A DNA stretch of 16,498 bases from an uncultured Clostridia bacterium (GTDB lineage: Bacteria; Bacillota; Clostridia; UMGS1883): assembly GCA_947629615.1 (NCBI GenBank), contig CANRER010000017.1, positions 1-16,498 on the forward strand. The letters run 5' to 3'. This document shows positions 6,783 through 13,628 of the stretch, in pieces (the stretch's first letter is position 1; every line of letters starts with the position of its first letter). The notes beneath the pieces were generated by a model. The model was given only the letters and a program-made list of their open reading frames with translations. It was not told the DNA's origin and did no database searches. Position numbers and translations under genes: made by a program.

Positions 6783-7934
6783 ATGGAGTATATCCGTTTG
6801 TCACCCGAAATCGAGCGCGAGATTATCCGCCGCGACGGCGAGCCGCTCAAAACGCTGCGCCGCGACATGAGCCGCGACAGGGCTACCGCGCAGCGGCCCG
6901 CCTATATCCGCGACGTCGAAAAAATCCTCAACCACCCCTACTACAACCGCTACAGCGACAAAACGCAGGTTTTTTCGTTCTATAAAAACGACGACATCAC
7001 CCGCCGCGGCCTGCACGTGCAGCTCGTTTCGCGCATTGCCCGAAACATCGGCCGCCTTTTGGGGCTCGACTGCGACCTCATCGAGGCTATCGCCCTCGGC
7101 CACGACCTCGGTCATACGCCCTTCGGCCACGCCGGCGAACGCTTTTTGAACGAAATCTATCACCGCCGCACGGGGCTGTATTTCCGCCACAACATACACA
7201 GCGTCCGCGTGCTGGACGATATTTTCCGCCTGAACATAAGCCTTAACGTGCTTAGCGGCATTCTTTGCCACAACGGCGAGTTGGAGCTTGGCGAGTACCG
7301 CCCGAGGCCGCTTTCCGGCTTCGACGAGTTCGACGCGCTCGTTGCCGCCGCCCGCCGCGACCCTGCCGCCGCCGACGCTCTTGTGCCGAACACCCTCGAG
7401 GGCTGCGTGGTGCGCGTCAGCGACATAATCGCCTATGTCGGCAAGGACCGCCAAGACGCCGAGCGCGCCGGCATCCGCCGCGACGAAGGCGATTATAACG
7501 CCCGCTTTATCAACAATATCGTTGTGAATTTGGTGGAAAACAGCTTCGGCAAGGATTACCTTAAAATGGAAGATAAGTATTTTCACCTGCTCTCCGGCGG
7601 CAAGCGCGACAATTACGAGAGCATTTACGGCCTGCCCGAGCTGAGCGGCCGCTACGACCGCGAAGTCCGCCCCCTGTTCGAGCAGCTTTACGACTACCTT
7701 TTGGCCGACCTCGCCAACGACGGCGGGCTGGTGCGCCGCCACCATATAAATTACGTAAACCGCCGCCGCCGTTATTACGGGGCCGACGAGCCGTACGAAA
7801 AAACGACCCCGCCCGACGATATTGTGACCGACTACATCGCTTCCATGACGGACGATTACTTTATCGACCTCTGCGCCCGCCTGTTCGACGGAAAAATCAA
7901 GTATGTCGGCTATTTTGATGGGCTTGACAACTGA
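6783..7934 (+). CDS. dgt: dGTPase-like HD-domain dNTP triphosphohydrolase
   Basis: A 383-residue cytoplasmic protein of the dGTP triphosphohydrolase family, which cuts dNTPs to deoxynucleoside and triphosphate. The N-terminus has YIRDVEKILNHPYYNRYSDKTQVF, the family's dimer and regulatory lead-in. The HD metal site is seen as H78 (GLHVQLVSRIARNIG), the paired H107-D108 in ALGHDLGHTPFGHAGE, and D214 (RVSDIIAYVGKDRQDA). HNIHS at 136-140 corresponds to the usual HNxQS loop, with the Gln replaced by His. Substrate specificity cannot be read from sequence; in this family it is often dGTP or all dNTPs under dGTP control. AAGGAG lies 7 nt before the ATG. The terminator just upstream implies that it needs its own promoter or read-through; none is obvious in the short gap. 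Gene symbol by family only. Confidence 0.88.
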   Translation: MEYIRLSPEIEREIIRRDGEPLKTLRRDMSRDRATAQRPAYIRDVEKILNHPYYNRYSDKTQVFSFYKNDDITRRGLHVQLVSRIARNIGRLLGLDCDLIEAIALGHDLGHTPFGHAGERFLNEIYHRRTGLYFRHNIHSVRVLDDIFRLNISLNVLSGILCHNGELELGEYRPRPLSGFDEFDALVAAARRDPAAADALVPNTLEGCVVRVSDIIAYVGKDRQDAERAGIRRDEGDYNARFINNIVVNLVENSFGKDYLKMEDKYFHLLSGGKRDNYESIYGLPELSGRYDREVRPLFEQLYDYLLADLANDGGLVRRHHINYVNRRRRYYGADEPYEKTTPPDDIVTDYIASMTDDYFIDLCARLFDGKIKYVGYFDGLDN

Positions 7935-7953
7935 CGCCCGCTCGTGGTATTAT
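7924..7953 (+). promoter_or_regulatory. Strong sigma-A-type promoter of gltX, overlapping the end of the dGTPase gene
   Basis: A perfect TTGACA (7924-7929) is followed after 18 nt by TATTAT (7948-7953) with an extended TGG just before it. The -35 lies in the last codons of the dGTPase gene and the stop codon lies in the spacer. Transcription would start near 7960, giving a leader of about 25 nt, too short for a T-box. Confidence 0.85.
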
Positions 7954-7984
7954 ATTACTGAAAAAACATCAAAGGAGAATTGCT

Positions 7985-9634
7985 ATGGACAACAAACGCC
8001 TGGCGGAGCTGCTGTTCCCCGACGTGGACAAAGCTCCCGAGGATTACGAGGCGATGTATCCCCCGCGCGCCCTGCCCGAGGGCGCGAAGGTGACGCGCCT
8101 TGGCCCTTCGCCGACGGGCTTCATACATTTGGGCAACCTCTTCGGCGCGATAACCGACGAACGCCTCGCTCACCAGAGCGGCGGCGTGTTTTTCCTGCGC
8201 ATTGAGGATACCGACGAAAAGCGCAAGGTCGAGGGCGCGGTGGACGTGGTTATCGACACGCTGCGCTATTTCGGAGTGGAGTTCGACGAGGGGGCCGTCA
8301 AGGACGGAGAAAAGGGCGATTACGGCCCATATTTTCAGCGGCAGCGGACGCATATCTACCACTGCTTTGCCAAAAAGCTGGTGGAGGAGGGCCGCGCCTA
8401 TCCCTGCTTCTGCACCGAGGACGAGCTTGCCGCCATGCGCGAAAGGCAGGAGGCCGAAAAGGCCAATTTCGGCTATTACGGCAAGTGGGCCGTCCACCGC
8501 GACGCGCCGCTTGAAGCCATTGAGCGCGACCTCGCCGCAGGCAGGCCCTACGTGCTGCGCTTCCGCGCGCCCGAGTCCGAGGGCAGGTACTTCAAAATTA
8601 AGGACGCCATTCGCGGCGAGCTTTCGATGCCCGTGAACGACATGGATTTCGTGCTGCTCAAGAGCGACGGGGTGCCGACCTACCATTTCGCCCACGTTGT
8701 GGACGACCACCTTATGCGCACCACTCACGTGGTACGCGGCGAGGAGTGGCTGGCCACGCTGCCGTTCCACGTGGCTCTGTTCGACGCTCTCGGCTGGAAG
8801 CCGCCGGTATACTGCCACACGGCCCAGCTTATGAAAATAGACGGCGGCGTAAAGCGCAAGCTCAGCAAGCGCAAGGACCCCGAGCTTTCGCTGGATTACT
8901 ACAAGAACGAGGGCTACCTCCCCGGCGCGGTGTGGGAGTACCTCATGACGGTGCTGAACTCCAACTTTGAGGAGTGGCGGCTCCAAAACCCCGCCGCCCC
9001 CATCGGCGATTTCAGGTTCAGCCCCGGCAAAATGGGCGTGAGCGGCTCGCTTTTCGACTTGGATAAGCTGAACGACGTAAGCAAAAACTACCTTGCCGCC
9101 CTCGACGCGCAAACGGTTTACGACAGCCTCACCGCGTGGGCGAAGGAGTGCGACGGCGATTATTACGCCCTGCTGACGCGCGACCCGTCCTTTACCCTCG
9201 CCATGATCTCCATCGGACGCGGCGGCCCCAAGCCCAGAAAGGACGTCAGCCACTGGCGGCAGTCGAAGGAGTTTTACAGCTTTTTCTTTGACGAGCTTTT
9301 CCGCCGCGAGGATCCGTGGCCCGAAAACGTTCCGCCGGAGGACAGGGCCGAAATACTGCGCCGCTACGCCGAAGGCTACGACCACGGCGACGACCAGAGC
9401 GTTTGGTTCGACAAGATACGCGCCATCGCCGAGGAGCTTGGCTACGCTCCGCAGCCGAAGCTTTACAAAAAGAACCCCGAGGCCTATAAGGGCCACGTGG
9501 GCGACGTCAGCGCGGTAATTCGCGTGGCGGTGACGGGTCGGCAAAATTCGCCGGATATTTGGGCCGTTTCCCAAACGCTCGGCGAGGAGCGCGCTATGGC
9601 CCGCGTGAAAAACGCGATTAACTCGATTGATTAA
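7985..9634 (+). CDS. gltX: Glutamyl-tRNA synthetase
   Basis: A class I aminoacyl-tRNA synthetase of 549 residues that charges tRNA-Glu (and tRNA-Gln in organisms using the amidotransferase route). The HIGH motif is seen in PSPTGFIHLGNL (H48) and the KMSKS motif in KRKLSKRKDPEL (292-296). FFLRIEDTDEKR (69-80) is the conserved acidic segment after the first half of the Rossmann fold. The helical anticodon-binding half is relatively diverged, ending with a conserved VAVTGRQNSPDIW-type segment. At the zinc-site positions, C141, C143 and Y164 fit the known CxC-x20-Y-x3-C pattern, but the final Cys is W168. It is somewhat longer than the typical bacterial enzyme (about 470-500). Start ATG with AAAGGAG 7 nt upstream. 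It is followed by a terminator shared with the convergent anti-sigma gene. Confidence 0.97.
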   Translation: MDNKRLAELLFPDVDKAPEDYEAMYPPRALPEGAKVTRLGPSPTGFIHLGNLFGAITDERLAHQSGGVFFLRIEDTDEKRKVEGAVDVVIDTLRYFGVEFDEGAVKDGEKGDYGPYFQRQRTHIYHCFAKKLVEEGRAYPCFCTEDELAAMRERQEAEKANFGYYGKWAVHRDAPLEAIERDLAAGRPYVLRFRAPESEGRYFKIKDAIRGELSMPVNDMDFVLLKSDGVPTYHFAHVVDDHLMRTTHVVRGEEWLATLPFHVALFDALGWKPPVYCHTAQLMKIDGGVKRKLSKRKDPELSLDYYKNEGYLPGAVWEYLMTVLNSNFEEWRLQNPAAPIGDFRFSPGKMGVSGSLFDLDKLNDVSKNYLAALDAQTVYDSLTAWAKECDGDYYALLTRDPSFTLAMISIGRGGPKPRKDVSHWRQSKEFYSFFFDELFRREDPWPENVPPEDRAEILRRYAEGYDHGDDQSVWFDKIRAIAEELGYAPQPKLYKKNPEAYKGHVGDVSAVIRVAVTGRQNSPDIWAVSQTLGEERAMARVKNAINSID

Positions 9635-9644
9635 TATGAACAAG

Positions 9645-9676
9645 CCGGGCGGCCATTGGCCGCCCGGTTCGCTTTT
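9645..9676. terminator. Bidirectional terminator between gltX and the anti-sigma gene
   Basis: CCGGGCGGCC (9645-9654) and GGCCGCCCGG (9658-9667) form a perfect 10-bp stem with an ATT loop. On the plus strand it is followed by TTCGCTTTT; on the minus strand by CTTGTTC, a poorer U tract. It fills the 40-nt gap between the two convergent stop codons and probably serves both. Confidence 0.8.
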
Positions 9677-10484
9677 ACCCGATTATTTCCTTTGCCATGC
9701 CGACAAGCTCGTCCTTGGCTATGTTTTCGCCGCCGACATAGCTTATCCAGTACAGCCGTCCGTCGTCAATCCACTCCACGGACTTTTGGTGCTTGACGGC
9801 GATTGTCTGATTTTCGCCGCCGATGTACGAAAATGCGGCCTTGCTCTCGCCGGAGGCTATCTCCGCCCTGTCCTCGTCCGAAACGTCATATTCGCCGAAG
9901 CTGAAGGAATACTCCCCGGCGGCGAGGGCCGCGCTGTCGGCCTCGGTTATCTCGAAATTGTCCGGCACAAGAAAGAACGTGGAGGCCGTGTAGCGTATGT
10001 CGAGGCCGTTGTAGCTTTCGGCGACCTCGCCGGAGAGCTCCGCGTCCTCGCCCACGGCCTCGCGGGTTATGAGCGAAACATAGCTGCCGCCGCGCGAGTA
10101 CTCGCACGAGAACGAATCGTACCCGTCGATGTGGCCGCCGTCCGCGTCGAATTGGTCGTTGTGGGTGACGAAGCCGCCGGTGTATTCAAAGCCGTTCGAG
10201 AATTTTTCCACCGCCTTGTACGGGTAGCCGAAGCGGCGTTCAAGCTCGCTTTGCGAGGGCAGCTCCGTAAAGTCCGGCTCGGCGTTCGTCCAGCTCGTCT
10301 GAAAGGCGATGAGCGAGCCTGCCGCCGCGCTGACGCAGAGCGCGGCCGCCGCGGCGATAATTACCGCCGCCGCCCGCGCGGGCCTATGGGCCGCCTTTTT
10401 CTCGGGCAGAGCGTCGAGCGCGTTCGTCATGGCGCGATGAAAGCCCTCGGTGGGTTCGAGATAGGTTTTATCGTTATTATTCAT
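9675..10484 (-). CDS. Anti-sigma factor, single-pass membrane protein with DUF4367-like C-terminus
   Basis: A 269-residue protein. A short cytoplasmic N-terminus (1-36: EPTEGFHRAMTNALDALPEKK) is followed by a basic patch HRPAR, one Ala-rich membrane helix (about 38-60) and a large Gly- and Tyr-rich outer domain. The end, VEWIDDGRLYWISYVGG followed by KDELVGMAKEIIG, has the pattern of the DUF4367 domain of Firmicute anti-sigma factors. Its ATG overlaps the TGA of the sigma gene (ATGA, 10481-10484), as expected for a sigma/anti-sigma pair made in fixed ratio by translational coupling. The inferred role is to hold the ECF sigma factor at the membrane until an envelope signal releases it. The N-terminal sigma-binding part has no clear zinc motif (no HxxxCxxC), so it is not a ZAS-type anti-sigma factor. 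Confidence 0.83.
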   Translation of the reverse strand: MNNNDKTYLEPTEGFHRAMTNALDALPEKKAAHRPARAAAVIIAAAAALCVSAAAGSLIAFQTSWTNAEPDFTELPSQSELERRFGYPYKAVEKFSNGFEYTGGFVTHNDQFDADGGHIDGYDSFSCEYSRGGSYVSLITREAVGEDAELSGEVAESYNGLDIRYTASTFFLVPDNFEITEADSAALAAGEYSFSFGEYDVSDEDRAEIASGESKAAFSYIGGENQTIAVKHQKSVEWIDDGRLYWISYVGGENIAKDELVGMAKEIIG

Positions 10485-10939
10485 TCCAATCGCTCCTTCA
10501 AAAATTTTCTTCCCGCCGCGAGCCGGCTTTTCACCGTGCCGCGCGGGATTTTAAGTATGGCTGCGGTTTCGGCTTCGCTGAAGCCCTCTATGTAAAACAG
10601 CAGCACCGCCGCGCGTATCTTCGGCGGCAGGGCCGCCACGGCGCGGTATAGGTCGGAATAGTCCTCGCGCTCGGGGGCGGGCAGGCCCTCCGCGTTATCG
10701 AGGCCCACCTCGGCCCCGCGCCGCCGAAGCCGCTTTTTGCACTCGTTTATGAGTATGCGCACCAGCCACGTTTTGAAATATTTTTCCTCCCGCAGGGAGC
10801 CCAGCCTTTGCCACGCCGCGAGCAGCGCGTCGGCGACGGCGTCCTCGCAGTCGCTTTCGTTTATCAGCATTGTTTTCGCCACGGCGTAAAGCGTACGCTC
10901 CGCGGCGAGCGCGCCCCGCGCGAAGTCGTCCTTGTCCAT
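10481..10939 (-). CDS. RNA polymerase ECF-subfamily sigma-70 factor
   Basis: A 152-residue sigma factor with only regions 2 and 4, the ECF layout. Region 2 (about 7-72) has DCEDAVADALLAAWQRLGSLREEKYFKTWLVRILINECKKRLRR. Region 4 (about 95-150) has LPPKIRAAVLLFYIEGFSEAETAAILKIPRGTVKSRL, containing the helix-turn-helix that reads the -35 element. The linker is short and acidic. Start ATG at 10937-10939 with GAGGTGA upstream; the stop overlaps the anti-sigma start. The upstream region carries an ECF-style promoter, so it probably activates its own transcription. No other likely target promoter with the same elements was noticed in the window, so its regulon is elsewhere. Confidence 0.94.
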   Translation of the reverse strand: MDKDDFARGALAAERTLYAVAKTMLINESDCEDAVADALLAAWQRLGSLREEKYFKTWLVRILINECKKRLRRRGAEVGLDNAEGLPAPEREDYSDLYRAVAALPPKIRAAVLLFYIEGFSEAETAAILKIPRGTVKSRLAAGRKFLKERLE

Positions 10940-10994
10940 TCTGTCACCTCGTTTCCCGTTTCCGATGCCGGCGGCCGCCTTGGTCGTTCAATAA

Positions 10995-11023
10995 TTAGAT
11001 GCGCCTCGGAGCAAAAAGGTTCA
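10995..11023 (-). promoter_or_regulatory. ECF-type, probably self-controlled promoter of the sigma/anti-sigma operon
   Basis: On the minus strand TGAACC followed by TTTTT (-35 core at 11018-11023) and CATCTAA (-10, 10995-11001) are 16 nt apart. The GAAC-type -35 followed by T residues and the CGTC/CATC-TAA -10 are the known hallmarks of ECF sigma promoters in Firmicutes, unlike the TTGACA/TATAAT pairs in front of the other genes here. The leader would be about 50 nt. Confidence 0.75.
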
Positions 11024-11050
11024 AAAAAATCGGGCCGAGGCCCGATTTTT
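11023..11050 (-). terminator. Terminator of the murA-walJ-rlmH-mtaB operon
   Basis: AAAAATCGGGCC (11025-11036) and GGCCCGATTTTT (11039-11050) form a 12-bp stem; the realistic loop is the central CGAG-type four bases. On the minus strand it ends in seven T. It touches the last base of the mtaB stop codon, and its T run meets the -35 of the ECF promoter. Confidence 0.9.
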
Positions 11051-12333
11051 CAAATTAATTCGCCCAGCACCCTGCCCTCGGCGCGGCCAATCAGCCGCAC
11101 GGGGCGTATCTCGCCGGTCAGGTCGGCCTCGGAGGGAACGAAAACCCGCGTATAGTTGCCGGTCAGACCCTCGGCAAAGCCGTTTTCGGTCTTTTCAAAC
11201 AGCGTTTCGGCCTCCGGGCCGAGCTGCCCGTTCTCGAACTCCTCCCGAAGCTCCGCCGCAACGGCGGAAAGCCTCGCGGCCCGCTCCTCCCGTATGCCGT
11301 GCGGGAGCTGCGGCAGCCTCGCGGCGGCGGTGCCGCGCCGTTCGGAGTAGGGGAAAACATGAATATTCGCGAATTTCGCGGCCCGCGCAAAGGCGAGGGT
11401 TTCGGCGAACTCGGCCTCGGTTTCGCCCGGGAAGCCGCAGATTATATCCGTCGTGACGGCGCACCCCGGCATGGCGGCTCTTAGGGCCTCCAAAACCGAT
11501 AGGTAGCGCGCGGGGGTGTATTTGCGGTTCATTCGCTTTAGCACGGCCTCGCTGCCGCTTTGCAGCGAGATGTGGAAATGGCGGCAGAGCTTTTTTTCCG
11601 CCGCCGCGCGGGCGATGAAATCGTCGGTAAAGGCGCGGGGGTCTATACTGCTTATGCGCACCCGCTCGATACCCTCCACCGCCGCCGCCCTCTCGATTGC
11701 GTCTATCAGCGCAAAACCTCCACCGTCCTTGCCGTAGGAGGCCACGTGAATGCCCGTCAGCACGATTTCGCGAAAGCCCTTTTCCGCCAAGCGGCGCGTT
11801 TCGGCCACAATGCTGTCCATCGGGCGGGAGCGCACCGGCCCGCGGGCGTAGGGAATTATGCAGTAGGAGCAGAAATTGTCGCAGCCGTCCTCGATTTTCA
11901 CATAGGCGCGGCAGCGTTCGCAGCTTCCCTCGCCCTCCAGCTCCTCGTATTCGCGCTCACGCATTATGTCCACCCGCGTATCGGGCTTTTCGCCCCGCAG
12001 CGCGGCCTCGGCCAAATCGCAAATCCTGTGGCGCATGGCCGTGCCGATAACCAAATCCACTTCCGGCATGGCGCTTACCTCCTCGAAGGCGGTCTGCGCG
12101 TAACAGCCGGTGGCGATGACGAGGGCATCGGGGTTCAGCCGCTTGGCGCGGCGCAGCATTTGGCGGCTTTTCCTGTCGCCGATGTTTGTCACGGAGCAGG
12201 TGTTCACGACGTACACGTCGCACGCCTTGTTAAACGGGCAAATCTCGGCCCCGCGCTCACGGAACAGGGCAGCGCAGGCGTCGGACTCGTACTGGTTGAC
12301 CTTGCAGCCCAGCGATAAAAAGGCCACGCGCAT
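11050..12333 (-). CDS. mtaB: tRNA t6A37 methylthiotransferase (MtaB, YqeV-type)
   Basis: A radical-SAM methylthiotransferase that adds a methylthio group to t6A37 of tRNA. The N-terminal domain begins MRVAFLSLGCKVNQYES and carries the three cysteines of the auxiliary iron-sulfur cluster: C10, C46 (NTCSVTN) and C77 (TGCYAQ). The radical-SAM motif CDNFCSYC gives C151, C155 and C158. LGCKVN and NTCSVTN are typical of MtaB, whereas MiaB has GCQMN and NTCxxR. The C-terminal TRAM-like domain ends near the stop. At 427 residues the length is normal. The start at 12331-12333 is chosen because GGAGG lies 7 nt upstream and the product starts exactly at the family N-terminus. An alternative ATG at 12349-12351 would give the extra MKGGRA and an ATGA overlap with rlmH, but has no good ribosome binding site. 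Confidence 0.95.
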   Translation of the reverse strand: MRVAFLSLGCKVNQYESDACAALFRERGAEICPFNKACDVYVVNTCSVTNIGDRKSRQMLRRAKRLNPDALVIATGCYAQTAFEEVSAMPEVDLVIGTAMRHRICDLAEAALRGEKPDTRVDIMREREYEELEGEGSCERCRAYVKIEDGCDNFCSYCIIPYARGPVRSRPMDSIVAETRRLAEKGFREIVLTGIHVASYGKDGGGFALIDAIERAAAVEGIERVRISSIDPRAFTDDFIARAAAEKKLCRHFHISLQSGSEAVLKRMNRKYTPARYLSVLEALRAAMPGCAVTTDIICGFPGETEAEFAETLAFARAAKFANIHVFPYSERRGTAAARLPQLPHGIREERAARLSAVAAELREEFENGQLGPEAETLFEKTENGFAEGLTGNYTRVFVPSEADLTGEIRPVRLIGRAEGRVLGELI

Positions 12334-12347
12334 GGCGCGCCCTCCTT

Positions 12348-12821
12348 TCATTTATGGTAGGTTTCGTTCGCGTTTATCTTATAACAGCGGTATATCTGCT
12401 CGGCCAGCACCAGCCGCGCCAGCCGGTGGGGCAGGGTTATGCGCCCGAGGCTCAGCCTTAGGTCGGCGCGTTCCTTCACCGCGTCGCTCAGCCCGAGCGA
12501 GCCGCCTATAACGAAATTCACGGCGGAGGCCCGCTGCGATACGTCCGCGAGCTTCGCGGCCAGCTCCTCGCTCGAAAGCTCCTTTCCCTCCACGCACAGG
12601 GCCACCGTGTAGCCCTTGCCGAGCGTCCGCAGTATGTCCGCGCCCTCGGCCTCGAGCACGGCGCGTTCCTCGGCGGCGGAGGCGTTTTCGGGAATACGCC
12701 GGTCGGCCAGCTCGGTGATTTTGAAACGGCAGAACCGCCCGAGCCGCTTGGCGTACTCGTCAACCGCCTCGCGGAGGCAGGCCTCCTTTATTTTGCCGAC
12801 GCAGATAAGCTCAACGTTCAT
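12348..12821 (-). CDS. rlmH: 23S rRNA (pseudouridine1915-N3)-methyltransferase
   Basis: RlmH, a small SPOUT-fold, SAM-dependent enzyme that methylates pseudouridine 1915 in helix 69 of 23S rRNA on assembled ribosomes. The 157 residues match the family length (about 155-160). MNVELICVGKIKE at the start, the SAM-binding loop NFVIGGSLGLS (102-112), LSLGRITLPHRLARLVLAEQIYRCYKI and the invariant C-terminal YHK (155-157) are all present. The GGAGG site sits within the last codons of walJ, and only one base separates the walJ stop from this ATG, so the two are translationally coupled. walJ next to rlmH is a known arrangement in Firmicutes. Confidence 0.97.
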   Translation of the reverse strand: MNVELICVGKIKEACLREAVDEYAKRLGRFCRFKITELADRRIPENASAAEERAVLEAEGADILRTLGKGYTVALCVEGKELSSEELAAKLADVSQRASAVNFVIGGSLGLSDAVKERADLRLSLGRITLPHRLARLVLAEQIYRCYKINANETYHK

Positions 12822-12822
12822 T

Positions 12823-13620
12823 TTAAGCCTCCAAAAACGGGCTCGGCTCGTAACGCCCCGCCACGCCCAGCCTCATGTCGGAGCCAACCCTCCCGCCGGC
12901 CAGCTCCACGCTCGCCTTGACGGAGCCGAAGGCCATTTCGGGAGTGTTGTTCTCCTGCGAAAGATGCCCCAGCAGAATTTGGCGGCAGGGGCCGTCCTCT
13001 GAGAGCAGCCTCGCGCACAGCGCGCCGCATATGCGGTTCGACAAATGCCCCCTGTCCGAGAGTATGCGCTGCTTCAGCGGGTAGGGGTACGGCCCGTTTA
13101 TAAGTGTCTGCTCGTCGTGGTTGGCCTCCAGCACCATAAGGTCGGAGCCTTTTATATTATCGTATATGTACCTGTCCACCTGCCCGAGGTCGGTCGCCAC
13201 CGAGGCGGTTCTTTTGCCGTCGCTGACGGTAAAGCCGAGGCTTTCGGCGGCGTCGTGGGAGGTTGCGAACGGGAAAACTATCGCGTCGCCCACAGAAAAA
13301 GGCACATCCGCCTTAATGTAGTGAATGTGCTCGTCAGGGACAGCGCCTATCTGGCCCGCCATCGCGTTCCACGTGCCAACGCTGGCGTAAACCGGCAGAT
13401 GGAAGCGTCGGCTCAGCACGCCCACGCCCTTTATGTGGTCGACGTGCTCGTGCGTCACCAAAACCGCCGAAAGCTCCGCCGGGTCCACCCCAACGGAGCA
13501 GAGCCTGTCGGCGGCGGCCTTGCCGGCTATCCCGCAGTCTATTAAAATTTTTGCGCCGTCCGCCTCAATGAGGACGGCGTTTCCGCTGCTGCCCGAGGTC
13601 AGCGTGCAAAGCTTGAGCAT
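12823..13620 (-). CDS. walJ: MBL-fold metallo-hydrolase of the YycJ/WalJ family
   Basis: A 265-residue cytoplasmic metallo-beta-lactamase-fold protein. TLTSGSSGNAVLIEADGAKILIDCGI at the start, the two-metal motif HEHVDH (57-62), a downstream SHDAAESLGF histidine, EANHDEQTL and the family-specific YPYPLKQRILSDRGHLSN are all present; the last marks the YycJ/WalJ group rather than RNase J or glyoxalase II. In Bacillus the gene is linked to the WalRK cell-wall regulon, and the protein has been associated with coordination of division and replication and with DNA repair exonuclease activity; the activity in this organism is not shown by sequence. Its AGGTGA site overlaps the murA stop codon. Its place between murA and rlmH supports the assignment. 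Confidence 0.92.
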   Translation of the reverse strand: MLKLCTLTSGSSGNAVLIEADGAKILIDCGIAGKAAADRLCSVGVDPAELSAVLVTHEHVDHIKGVGVLSRRFHLPVYASVGTWNAMAGQIGAVPDEHIHYIKADVPFSVGDAIVFPFATSHDAAESLGFTVSDGKRTASVATDLGQVDRYIYDNIKGSDLMVLEANHDEQTLINGPYPYPLKQRILSDRGHLSNRICGALCARLLSEDGPCRQILLGHLSQENNTPEMAFGSVKASVELAGGRVGSDMRLGVAGRYEPSPFLEA

Positions 13621-13628
13621 TTAATCAC

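Noticed and set aside
7935..7984. Possible T-box leader in front of gltX
   Set aside because: The gap is 50 nt and the predicted leader about 25 nt, far too short, with no AGGGUGGNACCGCG-type sequence. The GGGTGGCAC at 15669-15677 likewise lacks the rest of a T-box and precedes an exported protein, not an amino acid gene.
7955..9643. A 562-codon open frame antisense to gltX
   Set aside because: Same effect of codon bias. The plus strand encodes a synthetase with HIGH and KMSKS motifs, and the antisense product matches no family I know.
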